Positions 37,242 through 46,027 are shown, numbered from the stretch's first letter. The stretch: 64,000 nucleotides of DNA from Colwellia polaris (GCF_002104515.1 NZ_NBOE01000001.1:558001-622000), one strand, 5' to 3'. Numbers and translations: made by a program. Notes: generated by a model from the letters alone, not told the origin.

Positions 37242-37758
37242 TCAATTTGTAATAGAAAAATTTGAGCCAACATCGTCATATTTTCAACAGAAGAAATTCG
37301 ATTGTGGCAATAGGGTTATTAGTAAGTTTGTTCACTCCTCTTTAAAAAAGCAGGTAAACCAGAGTTTTTCACAAGCCTATGTATTGCTTGATACACACGA
37401 AAATGATCGGTTTTCTGCTTTTTACACCTTAACGTCATTTAAACTTCAGGCAGATGAATTAGAAAAGTTATCTAAAGGTAGTTTACCAAGAGATATTCCT
37501 TGTGTTCGTTTAGTCATGTTAGGCGTTGACTCGTCACTTCAAGGGCAAGGTATTGGAAAGAAAATGATGTCAGATGCTTTGCATCGTGTTCATCGGGCAT
37601 CGAAAGAAATAGGAGTATATGGCTTATATCTAGATGCAGATCCTAAAGCTACAAACTTCTATTTGAGTTTGGGATTCACGCGATTAGATAGTGGTGGAAG
37701 TGATGATATTGCTAAAATGTTTTTAAGTATTGAGGTTATTAATCAGTTGCTGGGCTAG
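37231..37758 (+). CDS. GNAT-family toxin (TacT/AtaT-like acetyltransferase)
   Basis: 175 residues. Acetyl-CoA site in VRLVMLGVDSSLQGQGIGKK (RxxGxG type, about 90-110) and the late YLSLGFTRLDS motif. In this toxin class the enzyme acetylates the amino group of charged tRNAs and blocks translation; that is family knowledge. The GTG start at 37231 lies inside the antitoxin gene. All expected parts are present, so it is probably functional. Confidence 0.88.
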   Translation: MSDNQFVIEKFEPTSSYFQQKKFDCGNRVISKFVHSSLKKQVNQSFSQAYVLLDTHENDRFSAFYTLTSFKLQADELEKLSKGSLPRDIPCVRLVMLGVDSSLQGQGIGKKMMSDALHRVHRASKEIGVYGLYLDADPKATNFYLSLGFTRLDSGGSDDIAKMFLSIEVINQLLG

Positions 37759-37800
37759 TCATTTATAAAATATATTGTTAAGAATCTAGCTGGATCGTAA

Positions 37801-37941
37801 ACCGTATTTATTTATATGCAGGCACGATACTATGATCCAGTTATCGGGCGGTTTTATTCGAATGATCCTGTTGGTTATACGGTTGCAAACCCTGTAAATT
37901 CTTTCAACAAATTAACAAAGACACCCACCGTTATTTTTTGA
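37801..37941 (+). pseudogene. Displaced RHS core tip
   Basis: Reads IYMQARYYDPVIGRFYSNDP, then VGYTVANPVNSFN, and stops after [10 protein letters not shown]. Bases 37811-37875 match 35504-35568 of the complete RHS gene at 64 of 65 positions. NPVNSFN is the usual continuation of an RHS core, but different from the full gene here, so it is a second, lost RHS end and not a simple duplicate. It breaks into the 93-bp repeat at 37909 in the same frame as the transposase remnant does. Confidence 0.85.
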
Positions 37942-38001
37942 ACCTAAAGCCCCGCAAGGGGCTTTATTTATGGCTGCTTTTGGAGCCAAAGAGGTGATGT
38001 A
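37909..38001 (+). repeat. 93-bp direct repeat, copy 2
   Basis: 92 of 93 bases identical to 36745-36837. It is followed by a 15-bp insertion (CCTCGGTTTCTGAAG) and then resumed similarity to the sequence after copy 1. Confidence 0.9.
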
Positions 38002-38131
38002 CCTCGGTTTCTGAAGTATTTAGAATGAGTGTCTCTTTAATTATAAGGAGATAAGATTAGGTCAACTGTTAAAATAAAAGGTACAGGTATGACAAATACA
38101 AGCACAATAAACTCTAACACTAGTGTTGAGC

Positions 38132-38374
38132 ATGATCATGAGCTCTAATATAGGGCTATATGCTATAGCAACAATATTTTCTTTTTTACTTATTTTTATT
38201 ATAAAAGAGAAAAGGAAGTTTTTACTTATTGTTTCAATCTGGTTTTTGCTTCTTGGTTTTATAACCATTAATACAGAGCAAGGTAAAAGTTATGATGGGT
38301 TGTCGACATTGCTTTTTACTATCGCCAGTATTAGCTATGCTATTCGACACTTGATTAATAATCGTGAACGGTGA
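38132..38374 (+). CDS. Small membrane protein, possibly an orphan immunity protein
   Basis: About 80 residues with three hydrophobic stretches (YAIATIFSFLLIFII, FLLIVSIWFLLLGFITI, LLFTIASISYAI) and a basic end (NNRER). No family recognised. The start is uncertain: GTG 38123, ATG 38132 and ATG 38138 are in frame and none has a good ribosome site. A 19-codon frame with a better site (AAAGG before the ATG at 38089) ends at 38151, overlapping this start, so translation may be coupled or the gene may be frameshifted. It follows a lost RHS end, the same order as RHS plus small membrane gene at 36184. Confidence 0.5.
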   Translation: MIMSSNIGLYAIATIFSFLLIFIIKEKRKFLLIVSIWFLLLGFITINTEQGKSYDGLSTLLFTIASISYAIRHLINNRER

Positions 38375-38397
38375 TGTTAACTATAGAAAAAACTTAA

Positions 38398-38538
38398 AGT
38401 ACACAGAGCTGGCAAGAAAATGAGATCATTATTGAGTCGGGTCTGCACGAAATCGGCTTTAATTATGTTAAAGATGGCAGTGTAAGCGGAGGAGAAGATG
38501 CTGCATTTATTGATAGCGTAGTATTTTCTGCCAATTAA
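38398..38538 (+). pseudogene. C-terminal fragment of a secreted-protein domain
   Basis: A 46-codon open stretch without start codon reads IIIESGLHEIGFNYVKDGSV and GGEDAAFIDSVVFSAN before the stop. The YxKDGSVS.GxDAAxID pattern is one I remember from repeats or C-terminal domains of large secreted marine proteins, where it resembles a jelly-roll end. Only the tail is left. A terminator follows at 38553, probably from the original gene. Confidence 0.55.
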
Positions 38539-38552
38539 CACTATTATCTACA

Positions 38553-38586
38553 ATGAAAGTGGGTAACATGCTCACTTTCATTTATT
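38553..38586 (+). terminator. Intrinsic terminator after the gene fragment
   Basis: ATGAAAGTG pairs with CACTTTCAT (38573-38581), followed by TTATT. Confidence 0.65.
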
Positions 38587-38635
38587 GTCATATGTGTAAT
38601 GTGTATTTAATTAATTTTGTTGTATATGGGGTTGT

Positions 38636-38995
38636 ATGAATAAACTTAACGTATTGGTTCTATTGCCGCTGGCTATGCTTTTGGGTTGTGCACAAAATAT
38701 TGAAACGCCAAATGGCGCATCGCAATGGGACTTTGATCACGAAGTGCAATTTAAACAAACTGATTTAGAAAACGGTAAGGTTAATCTACAGGTTATTGCT
38801 AAGCAAAATACTGAGTTTAGTAAGTTAGCTACTTTTTTAATGCGTAGATCATTACGTATTTGTAAAAGTTATGGTTTTAAAATTGAAGTGCTTGAAGGGG
38901 TTGAGCGCTTTGATGATAAGTTGGCGTTTCCAAATATGATCATGCCGTCGTTATCTGCCAATATAGAGTGTCCTAGCATAATTACTGAAAAATAA
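38636..38995 (+). CDS. Small lipoprotein of unknown function
   Basis: 119 residues with a lipoprotein signal MNKLNVLVLLPLAMLLGCAQ; Cys18 is in the lipobox LLGC, so the mature protein should be anchored in a membrane, with Gln at +2 favouring the outer membrane. The rest is a mixed alpha/beta domain with two more Cys (RICKSYG, NIECPS) that could form a disulfide. I do not recognise a family. It is alone, ahead of a terminator shared with acnB. Confidence 0.8.
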   Translation: MNKLNVLVLLPLAMLLGCAQNIETPNGASQWDFDHEVQFKQTDLENGKVNLQVIAKQNTEFSKLATFLMRRSLRICKSYGFKIEVLEGVERFDDKLAFPNMIMPSLSANIECPSIITEK

Positions 38996-39085
38996 TGTCT
39001 CAGCTGTTGAACCAAATTCATTAATTAGCTGTTCATGATTATTCATGAAAAAGTCGAACACTAAATTAATCAAATTGATGTTATA

Positions 39086-39127
39086 AAAAAGGGTTACTTT
39101 ACAATGTTGTAAAGTAACCCTTTTGTT
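39086..39127. terminator. Bidirectional terminator between the lipoprotein gene and acnB
   Basis: AAAAAAGGGTTACTTTACA pairs with TGTAAAGTAACCCTTTT around a 3-nt loop; runs on both sides. Confidence 0.9.
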
Positions 39128-39183
39128 TTATGACGATTAATTTTCTAACTTTTTTACGGTAAGTAAAATTAACTTATTTAAAC

Positions 39184-41991
39184 CTAGCTTGGATCAGCAA
39201 TTTTCACTGCAGCAGTACCTAGCGTTGTTAATGCTTCAACTGGTGGCGCAAAGTCTGTAAGGTTAATACCGTCTACAGCATTTTTGTACTCAGCCATAGT
39301 TGGGAAGCGGCCTAACATAGAAGAAAGCACAACTAATGGTGTTGAACCCAATAGTGATTCACCTTTTTTCTCAGTAGTATCTGCTACTACACGACCTTGG
39401 AATAAGCGTGTTGATGTAGCAATTACTGTGTCACCAGGTGCAGCTTTTTCTTGGTTACCCATACATAAATTACAACCAGGGCGCTCTAAGTACATGATGT
39501 TCTCATACTTAGTACGTGCTGAGGTTTTCGGGTTTGAATCGTCAAATTCAAAGCCTGAATACTTCTGTAGTATTTCCCAGTCGCCTTCAGCTTTAAGTTC
39601 GTCAACAATGTTGTATGTTGGCGGCGCTACAACTAATGGTACTTTAAATTCAATAGTGCCGTTTTGTTTTTCAATATTACGGAACATTTGCGCAATAATT
39701 TGCATATCGCCTTTGTGTACCATACATGAACCAACAAAACCTAAATCAACCGACTTACCTTCGTAAGAAGAAACAGGGCGAATAACGTCATGTGTATAAC
39801 GTTTAGATACATCGTCGTTGTTTACATCTGGATCGGCGATCATTGGTTCATCGATTTGGTCTAAATCAACAACAACTTCTGCCGCGTATTTAGCATTTGT
39901 ATCTGGTCTTAGTGCAGGTGAAGTACCTGACTTAACTTCGTTAATACGTTTGTCAGCTAAAGCAATTAAACCATGAAGTGTTTTCGCTGGGTTTTCCATG
40001 CCTTTATCAATCATGATTTGAATGCGACTTTTCGCTAATTCAAGTGATGCAATTAAGGTATCATCTTGAGAAATACAGATTGAAGCTTTTGCTTTCATTT
40101 CTGCAGTCCAATCGGTAAAAGTAAATGCTTGGTCAGCCATTAACGTACCAATATGTACTTCGATTACACGACCTTGGAAGACGTTTTCACCGCCAAATTG
40201 CTTCAGCATTTGCGCTTGTGTTGCATGAACAACGTCACGGAAATCCATGTATTTTTTCATATGACCTTTAAAGGTCACTTTCACTGATTCAGGGATTGGC
40301 ATTGCAGACTCACCCGTTGCCAGTGCAATTGCTACCGTACCTGAATCGGCACCAAAGGCAACACCCTTAGACATACGTGTATGCGAGTCACCACCAATGA
40401 TAATAGCGCGGTCGTCAACGGTAATATCATTCAATACTTTATGAATAACATCCGTCATTGCCGGATAAACACCTTTAGGATCACGTGCTGTGATTAAACC
40501 AAACGCGTTCATAAAGCTCATTAACTTAGGCGTATTCGCTTTTGCTTTACTATCCCAAACAGATGCTGTGTGACAACCTGATTGGAAAGCACCATCAACA
40601 ATTGGCGAAATAGTAGAAGCAGCCATTGCTTCTAATTCCTGACATGTCATAGGGCCAGTTGTATCTTGCGAGCCGACAATATTTACTTTAACACGAACGT
40701 TTGAGCCTGCGTGCAATGGTGAGTCAGATAAAACACCAACAGCATTACGGTTGAATATTTTCTCAACAGCCGTTAAGCCTTGGCCTTCATGCGAAATTTC
40801 TTTTGAAGATGCATATACGCTTACAGGTTTAACACCTAAAGCTTCTGTGGCAAATGTTTGTAGTTTCTTACCAAACGTTACAGCATATGACCCACCAGCT
40901 TTCATGAATTCCATTTTCTGTGGCGTAAAGGCTGATGATATATCAGCAAGCTCTTGGTCGCCGTTGAATAATTTATGCGCTTTGGTATCAATAGTTAATA
41001 CAGTACCTGTAGCGACTGAGTACAATTCTTCCAGCACGGCATCACCATTTGCGTCAACAACGGTATTACCACTTGCGTCTACTTTCTTAACCCAGTTTTT
41101 AAGGTCAATACCAATACCACCTGTTACATCAACTGTTGTTAGGAAGATTGGAGCGATACCATTTGTGCCAGCAACAATAGGTGCAATGTTGATAAAAGGT
41201 ACGTATGGACTTGCTTGCTTACCGGTTAATAGTGCAACGTTGTTAACACCCGACATACGCGATGAACCAACACCCATAGTGCCTTTTTCTGCGATAAGCA
41301 TAACTGTCGCATTAGGGTGCTTAACTTGTAATGCTTTAATTTCTGCTTGCGCTTCTGGCGTGCTCATGCATTTGCCATGTAATTCACGATCTGCACGAGA
41401 ATGAGATTGATGACCAGGAGATAATAAATCTGTTGAAATATCACCTTCACCAGCAATATAAGTAACAATCTCAATTTTCTGGTCTATTTCAGGCAGCTTT
41501 GTAAAGAACTCAGCGTTTGCATAACTGGTTAAAATATCTTTAGCAATGGCGTTACCGGCTTTGAATGCTGCTTCAAGGCGAGCAGTATCAGCATCGTATA
41601 AAAATACTTGGGTCTTTAATACTTCTGCGGCAGGTTGTGCAACCGATGCATCGTCAGATAAAGCTAAATCAAGTAGTACTTCTACTGAAGGGCCGCCCTT
41701 CATGTGAGAAAGCAATTCAAAGGCAAATTCAACTGAAATTTCTGCTACTGAAACTTCACCAAGAATAATAGCTTTTAAGAATTTAGCTTTTTCGCTTGCG
41801 GCACTTGTAGTACCAGGTAAAGTATTATAAATGAAGAAATTCAGTGACTCAGCTCTGTACTCGTTGCCTTGATCTTTAATTTGTTCAATAATTTCAGCCA
41901 ATAACTCAGCGCTATCAATCGGCTTTGGTGCAAGACCTAGCTCGTTCTTACGATTTTCAATTTCTGCGATATATTCTAAATACAGACTCAT
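39184..41991 (-). CDS. acnB: AcnB, aconitate hydratase B / 2-methylisocitrate dehydratase, long form
   Basis: TCA-cycle enzyme that isomerises citrate to isocitrate and in many bacteria also serves the methylcitrate cycle. 935 residues, about 70 more than E. coli AcnB. The 4Fe-4S cysteines are in GSCMVHKGD and in ERPGCNLCMGNQ; GSQDTTGPMT and GGDSHTR are conserved. The N-terminal region (NFFIYNTLPGTTSAA, STDLLSPGHQSHSRADRELH) and an insert near 300 (VDASGNTVVDANGDAVLEEL) differ from enteric AcnB and resemble the long form I remember from Bacteroidetes. Gene order (near yacL) is still enteric. Ends at a shared terminator; a 507-bp gap lies upstream. Confidence 0.93.
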   Translation of the reverse strand: MSLYLEYIAEIENRKNELGLAPKPIDSAELLAEIIEQIKDQGNEYRAESLNFFIYNTLPGTTSAASEKAKFLKAIILGEVSVAEISVEFAFELLSHMKGGPSVEVLLDLALSDDASVAQPAAEVLKTQVFLYDADTARLEAAFKAGNAIAKDILTSYANAEFFTKLPEIDQKIEIVTYIAGEGDISTDLLSPGHQSHSRADRELHGKCMSTPEAQAEIKALQVKHPNATVMLIAEKGTMGVGSSRMSGVNNVALLTGKQASPYVPFINIAPIVAGTNGIAPIFLTTVDVTGGIGIDLKNWVKKVDASGNTVVDANGDAVLEELYSVATGTVLTIDTKAHKLFNGDQELADISSAFTPQKMEFMKAGGSYAVTFGKKLQTFATEALGVKPVSVYASSKEISHEGQGLTAVEKIFNRNAVGVLSDSPLHAGSNVRVKVNIVGSQDTTGPMTCQELEAMAASTISPIVDGAFQSGCHTASVWDSKAKANTPKLMSFMNAFGLITARDPKGVYPAMTDVIHKVLNDITVDDRAIIIGGDSHTRMSKGVAFGADSGTVAIALATGESAMPIPESVKVTFKGHMKKYMDFRDVVHATQAQMLKQFGGENVFQGRVIEVHIGTLMADQAFTFTDWTAEMKAKASICISQDDTLIASLELAKSRIQIMIDKGMENPAKTLHGLIALADKRINEVKSGTSPALRPDTNAKYAAEVVVDLDQIDEPMIADPDVNNDDVSKRYTHDVIRPVSSYEGKSVDLGFVGSCMVHKGDMQIIAQMFRNIEKQNGTIEFKVPLVVAPPTYNIVDELKAEGDWEILQKYSGFEFDDSNPKTSARTKYENIMYLERPGCNLCMGNQEKAAPGDTVIATSTRLFQGRVVADTTEKKGESLLGSTPLVVLSSMLGRFPTMAEYKNAVDGINLTDFAPPVEALTTLGTAAVKIADPS

Positions 41992-42498
41992 TTGATTCCC
42001 TCTCTGACTTATTTACTAATAACAATGTAACTCATCACAGCTAAGCATAACTAAGTATTGTTGAATTTGGTCGATTATCGCAAGAAAACTTCTATAGAAT
42101 ATCTATGAAGTACCCCTTGGTTATTGATCAATTACAATTTCTTCGTACAAAGTCTAATCGCAAAGATTAATAGTGCCCAGCAATGTAAAAAATTTGGCTA
42201 TATTCTACCTGAATTTTTCAGGACTAGTAATCACTTGGTTTAATAAGCACTATTCATGATGTGTATATGTGGTAGAAAGAACGGTTATACTGGTTGGTCT
42301 TGTTTGCTTACTTACTGATAATATTGTGAAAAATAACAATTAAGTCTTGGGGCTTTCTTCACAGTAATAGGTTTCATTAAGTGCAGATATGGCAATGATT
42401 AAATGTACTCTTAACCTTATTGAACATTGAGCAAAAGAATTAACGTAAAAATGTTGTGCTAGCGATATTCTTTTACTCAAAAGCATAGTACATTTACG
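41992..42498. other. acnB upstream region, non-coding
   Basis: 507 bp with no gene. TTAACGTAAAAATGT (42440-42454) and ACATTTACGTTA (42490-42501) are inverted and may form the weak end structure of the next gene upstream. No other structure recognised. Confidence 0.5.
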
Positions 42499-43314
42499 TT
42501 ATTTTTTACCCAGCTTGGCTTTAACTGCTTGCATATGTTCGCGAAAGCTTTTATCAAAATTTGACTCACCACAATTAAAGAATTGTGTGGATGAACCTTC
42601 GCTTAACCCGTAAGCACTCATGTCTTGTGTTACCGAACATAACCCATCTTCCCCTTTGGTAATCGCTATTCCTGCGCCCATGTTTTTAGTGTTTTGTTCA
42701 CGTATTTTCTCTTCATCTTTTAGGGGAACTGAATGGGGAACAGCTTTTACTGTCGGGTTAAAAATAGAAGGAGGCTGTGCATCTTGGTATGGGTTATCTA
42801 CAGCTAAAGTTGCCTTATTCTTTAACTGACTGCGTAACCTTTGTAATTGTGTAAAGCTATCAAGTTTTTTATTTTTAGGTAATGGAATAGGCTCGGGTGA
42901 AGGTTTGGTTTCAGGGGGCGGTGTAGTTGAGCCCAGTATTGAATTATTCATTTTAGCCTCAGCTTGACTGAACGCCGGCTTTATTAACGTATTGTTGCTC
43001 GCTTTGTTAATAGTTTTTTCGTGCGATTTATTGATTTTTTTAGCAGTTGAGTTGGCTTTTGGCTGATCATTATTAAGCGGTTTGTCTTCAATGTTTTGGG
43101 TTTTGCTTAGCTTTTCTACCACGTCTTTTTTTACTATCTGTGTTAGAGGTTTGGCAGCATTTGGGGCATAGTATATAAAGCTTTTTATCGGGGCAGGGTG
43201 ACTAATTTCTTTAGCTGGTTTTTGCTGATTTGATTGAGTGCTAATAATTAAAAGTAAGATAATGCCGTGAACAACAAGGGAAAATAAAATGGCAAGGTAA
43301 GTTCCTTTTTGCAC
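42499..43314 (-). CDS. TonB-like single-pass membrane protein of unknown function
   Basis: 271 residues. One N-terminal membrane anchor (YLAILFSLVVHGIILLLII) oriented with the bulk outside, then a Lys/Asn/Pro-rich extended region including TPPPETKPSPEPIPLPKNKK. The layout is like TonB, but the C-terminal part (DGLCSVTQDMSAYGLSEGSS, FFNCGESNFD) lacks the TonB C-terminal motif and has two cysteines. ExbB/ExbD genes are not nearby. I do not recognise a family. The next gene upstream on the same strand is a solute-binding protein, 76 bp away. Confidence 0.65.
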   Translation of the reverse strand: MQKGTYLAILFSLVVHGIILLLIISTQSNQQKPAKEISHPAPIKSFIYYAPNAAKPLTQIVKKDVVEKLSKTQNIEDKPLNNDQPKANSTAKKINKSHEKTINKASNNTLIKPAFSQAEAKMNNSILGSTTPPPETKPSPEPIPLPKNKKLDSFTQLQRLRSQLKNKATLAVDNPYQDAQPPSIFNPTVKAVPHSVPLKDEEKIREQNTKNMGAGIAITKGEDGLCSVTQDMSAYGLSEGSSTQFFNCGESNFDKSFREHMQAVKAKLGKK

Positions 43315-43390
43315 GGTAATATCAATGTTGGCTAGCTAAGTGGTAATTTATAGACGATATATCTGTTCGTAAGTTCAATTGTAGTTCAAC

Positions 43391-44167
43391 TTAGTTTCTT
43401 ATTTTATTGGTTATAGCTTGAATATCGCCACTGTCTGATAGCGACTTTAAAGCGGCTGACAATTGCGTAATGTTATCCCTTAATGGTGATTTACGAGATA
43501 CTACAATATAAGAGCCTACCGTTTTATCATATACAAACTTTGCTAAATTAATTTTGGTTTTATAAACGTCTTGGTCAACCCAGGGCATTATGGTTTCTTC
43601 ACGCTCAAGAAAGGTATCAATACGACCTTTTAATAACATATCAACAAGTTGCTGATAATTAATTAGCGGAACTTTTGTAAGTTGTGTGTCGTGATCGAAT
43701 TTATCAAAATATGAAGCGCCTCTTAATACACCTACTTTTAAAGGTAGTAAATCTTGATATTTATCGAGCACGATATTGCTATCAGAACGAATATAAAACT
43801 GTAATGGTAAGTGTTGAATTTTAATCGGCGGCTCAAGGTAATGAAGGAACTTTTCTCGACTTTGCGTTTTACGGATCGCAATCATCATATCTGCTTGTCC
43901 ATTTTGTAAAAATGCAAAACAGCGAGCAGGTGGGCAATATATAAACTTTGCTTTTGTTGCCATTTTTTTTGCTAATAAATTAGCAATTTCAATATTTTCG
44001 CCAACAAATACGCCGTCGACGATATCGGAAAATGGCGGTTCAATATACATAGCGACTGTTATAAGGGGTAAGGGCTGTGATGAGGCTTTTATTGAGATAA
44101 TTAAAAATAACAGGCAGCAATGTAAAGTAGCCAATACTTTCAATGGTAACTTTTGAGCTAAGCGCAT
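43391..44167 (-). CDS. Periplasmic solute-binding protein, SBP_bac_3 type
   Basis: 258 residues with signal peptide (cut near ISIKASSQP). The domain starts ITVAMYIEPPFSDIVDGVFV and continues with the usual IEIANLLAKKMATKAKFIYC, then PARCFAFLQNGQADMMIAI. Standard family-3 proteins bind amino acids, but in marine gammaproteobacteria many stand alone without transporter genes, as here, and may act in sensing. No permease or ATPase is adjacent. It may be in one transcript with the TonB-like gene downstream. Confidence 0.82.
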   Translation of the reverse strand: MRLAQKLPLKVLATLHCCLLFLIISIKASSQPLPLITVAMYIEPPFSDIVDGVFVGENIEIANLLAKKMATKAKFIYCPPARCFAFLQNGQADMMIAIRKTQSREKFLHYLEPPIKIQHLPLQFYIRSDSNIVLDKYQDLLPLKVGVLRGASYFDKFDHDTQLTKVPLINYQQLVDMLLKGRIDTFLEREETIMPWVDQDVYKTKINLAKFVYDKTVGSYIVVSRKSPLRDNITQLSAALKSLSDSGDIQAITNKIRN

Positions 44168-44486
44168 GATTAAGGGAGTGAAGTTAATGTTATTATTTAT
44201 GATAAACCGTCTCCTTATTACATCAAAGAAAGCATGTACATTTTATTACGCTTGATAATCTTGTATTAAAAACTGGGTGTTTGCTACAATTAACAGTGAT
44301 CACGATTATAGCAATGTCTTTGTTATTATTAGAAGCTATTCTGTAAAATATTAGTAGGTTTATAGGGTTGTCGAAACAACTATCTAACTAAATATCAATA
44401 GATTACACCATCATTTTACGTCATTAAATTCTAGTTAGTGACGAAAAAACAAAATTCGCCCTAAACATTTTCAGAACGAGGTAGGT
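44168..44486. other. Divergent promoter region, solute-binding protein gene and yacL
   Basis: 319 bp, AT-rich, nothing recognised other than AACGAGG (44475-44481) as the yacL ribosome site. Confidence 0.45.
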
Positions 44487-44867
44487 ATGGAATATCAATT
44501 TATAGATGATCCACTAACAGGTAGTGCTATTGCTAAGTTTTCACTTGATCATGAAGTTATTGGTCCTTGGTTAGAGGTTGAGGTTGGCACTGATACGGAA
44601 AAGCTTAAACAACTGCTGTCTGCTATGGCTGATATTGAAGCTGAGAAGCAAACTGAAATTACCATTACTGGTAACGAGTATACGGTTGTTTTTAATCGAG
44701 GTGATGTGACAATTCAAACCAATGCAAGTTTGGATGGGTTAGAAATTTTACCTGACTCTTTGATTGAAGAAGATATCGATTTTGATCAACAAGACACTGC
44801 TTCCTGCGGTCATGAAGATTTTCGAGAGTTACTGCTTTCCTGGGCCAAGTTTGTCGAGAAAAAGTAG
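44487..44867 (+). CDS. yacL: YacL family protein (UPF0231)
   Basis: 126 residues, acidic. MEYQFIDDPLTGSAIAKFSL, HEVIGPWLEVEV and the C-terminal CGHEDFRELLLSWAKFVEKK align with E. coli YacL (MDYEFL..., CGVEDF...FVQQK). Function unknown. In E. coli yacL is directly downstream of acnB; here it is 2.5 kb away on the other strand, a remnant of that order. Confidence 0.88.
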   Translation: MEYQFIDDPLTGSAIAKFSLDHEVIGPWLEVEVGTDTEKLKQLLSAMADIEAEKQTEITITGNEYTVVFNRGDVTIQTNASLDGLEILPDSLIEEDIDFDQQDTASCGHEDFRELLLSWAKFVEKK

Positions 44868-44897
44868 CATTAAAAAATAAATGCTTTCATCTAAAAA

Positions 44898-45914
44898 CTA
44901 CCAGCCCATTGAGCTGAGCCAGCTTATTATTTCTTTCGTTAAGCTTCCCTTAGGATAATAACCGATCATTTGATTATTCAGCTGCTTTTGTCGAAAGTAT
45001 ATTTTCATCGATTTTTTGGCCAAATCTTTTCTTAATGTTGCGTTAGCGTGCACTAAATAATGGTCACGCTTTAAGGTTAAATCGAGTATTGGGTAATCTG
45101 TATCAGCCATTTGCTGCGCGAGTTTTTCACTGGCTGGTTGTGTTGACATATAGCTGCTAAGCATAACCATTGCTGCAGGTGAGCCGACTAAGCCTTGTTG
45201 ATAAATATCAAGCAATACCGCGCTATTACTACCCTCTGCAATAACAATAATTGCCCCAGGATAACCTTTTGCTTGTTCAATGGTCGCGAGCATAATCTCA
45301 GCAAAATCTTTACTGTAACTAGCAAGTGTTTCAGTATCTTGCGTTTGCCTTTCTGCTGCTGTTAATGCCTGCGAAGGATAACCTTGAGGTTTGTTTGGTG
45401 GATGTAAGGTTATCGTTGTCCAACCTTTTGATGGCATATTTTTACGCAGTTGATTAAGCGCATTGGGCGTTGCTATGCTTTGTTGCCAATCTGGAATTAG
45501 CACCATAATACCTTTGTTAACAGGCGTGGTGTATTCATTAGTTGCGATTAGATAACTGTTTGAACCAACAACTAATGGGCTAATTTTTTCTTGTGCTAAA
45601 TAATGTTTTATATCTTGTTGTTGCTGTTGAAAAATATCTACGGGTGGGTTGATAACAACTTGGTGTTGATGGTCGTCTTTAGGTGTTTTTTCTTTTGTTG
45701 CGTCGGTGTCGGTTGGTGATATTTCTGCATTAGCAGCTTTAGTATTACTTTCAGTAGCTTCAGTTGAGCTGCTATCCACGTTTAGCGTTTTTTCTATTTG
45801 TTGCTCTTGTGATTCTTGGCTGGCCTGAAATGGTAATGCAAAAGCAATATTCACCTGAAGTGAATCTACAGCTAAAAATATGAAAAAAACGAAGGGAATT
45901 ATATTCAAACGCAT
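44898..45914 (-). CDS. DUF3530 family protein
   Basis: 338 residues with an N-terminal signal (IIPFVFFIFLAVDSLQ, cut near AFALP), a Ser/Thr/Glu-rich linker (about 40-85), then an alpha/beta-hydrolase-like domain: GIMVLIPDWQQS, ITLHPPNKPQGYPS and IIVIAEGSNSAVLLDIYQ, where Gly-x-Ser stands at the nucleophile elbow place but as EGSNS rather than GxSxG. Closing segment DTDYPILDLTLKRDHYL carries Asp and His. DUF3530 proteins are found across Gammaproteobacteria; activity unknown. It converges with yacL. Confidence 0.8.
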   Translation of the reverse strand: MRLNIIPFVFFIFLAVDSLQVNIAFALPFQASQESQEQQIEKTLNVDSSSTEATESNTKAANAEISPTDTDATKEKTPKDDHQHQVVINPPVDIFQQQQQDIKHYLAQEKISPLVVGSNSYLIATNEYTTPVNKGIMVLIPDWQQSIATPNALNQLRKNMPSKGWTTITLHPPNKPQGYPSQALTAAERQTQDTETLASYSKDFAEIMLATIEQAKGYPGAIIVIAEGSNSAVLLDIYQQGLVGSPAAMVMLSSYMSTQPASEKLAQQMADTDYPILDLTLKRDHYLVHANATLRKDLAKKSMKIYFRQKQLNNQMIGYYPKGSLTKEIISWLSSMGW

Positions 45915-46027
45915 AAAAAAGTTTTCCTCAAACTGTTAATGGTCAGTGCTGCAACTTTATTATAAGCCTGTATGTGTATATCGTCGCTAACGAAAGTTTC
46001 TTTAATTATTCAACGTGATTTTTAGTA

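Noticed and set aside
36745-38001. Reading the two 93-bp copies as a CRISPR or phage att pair
   Set aside because: Only two copies 1.16 kb apart, no spacers, and no integrase; both copies cap broken genes.
39284-39766. 160-codon plus-strand frame
   Set aside because: Another antisense shadow of acnB.
40751-41404. 217-codon plus-strand frame
   Set aside because: Antisense shadow of acnB; composition follows the complementary codons and no domain is visible.
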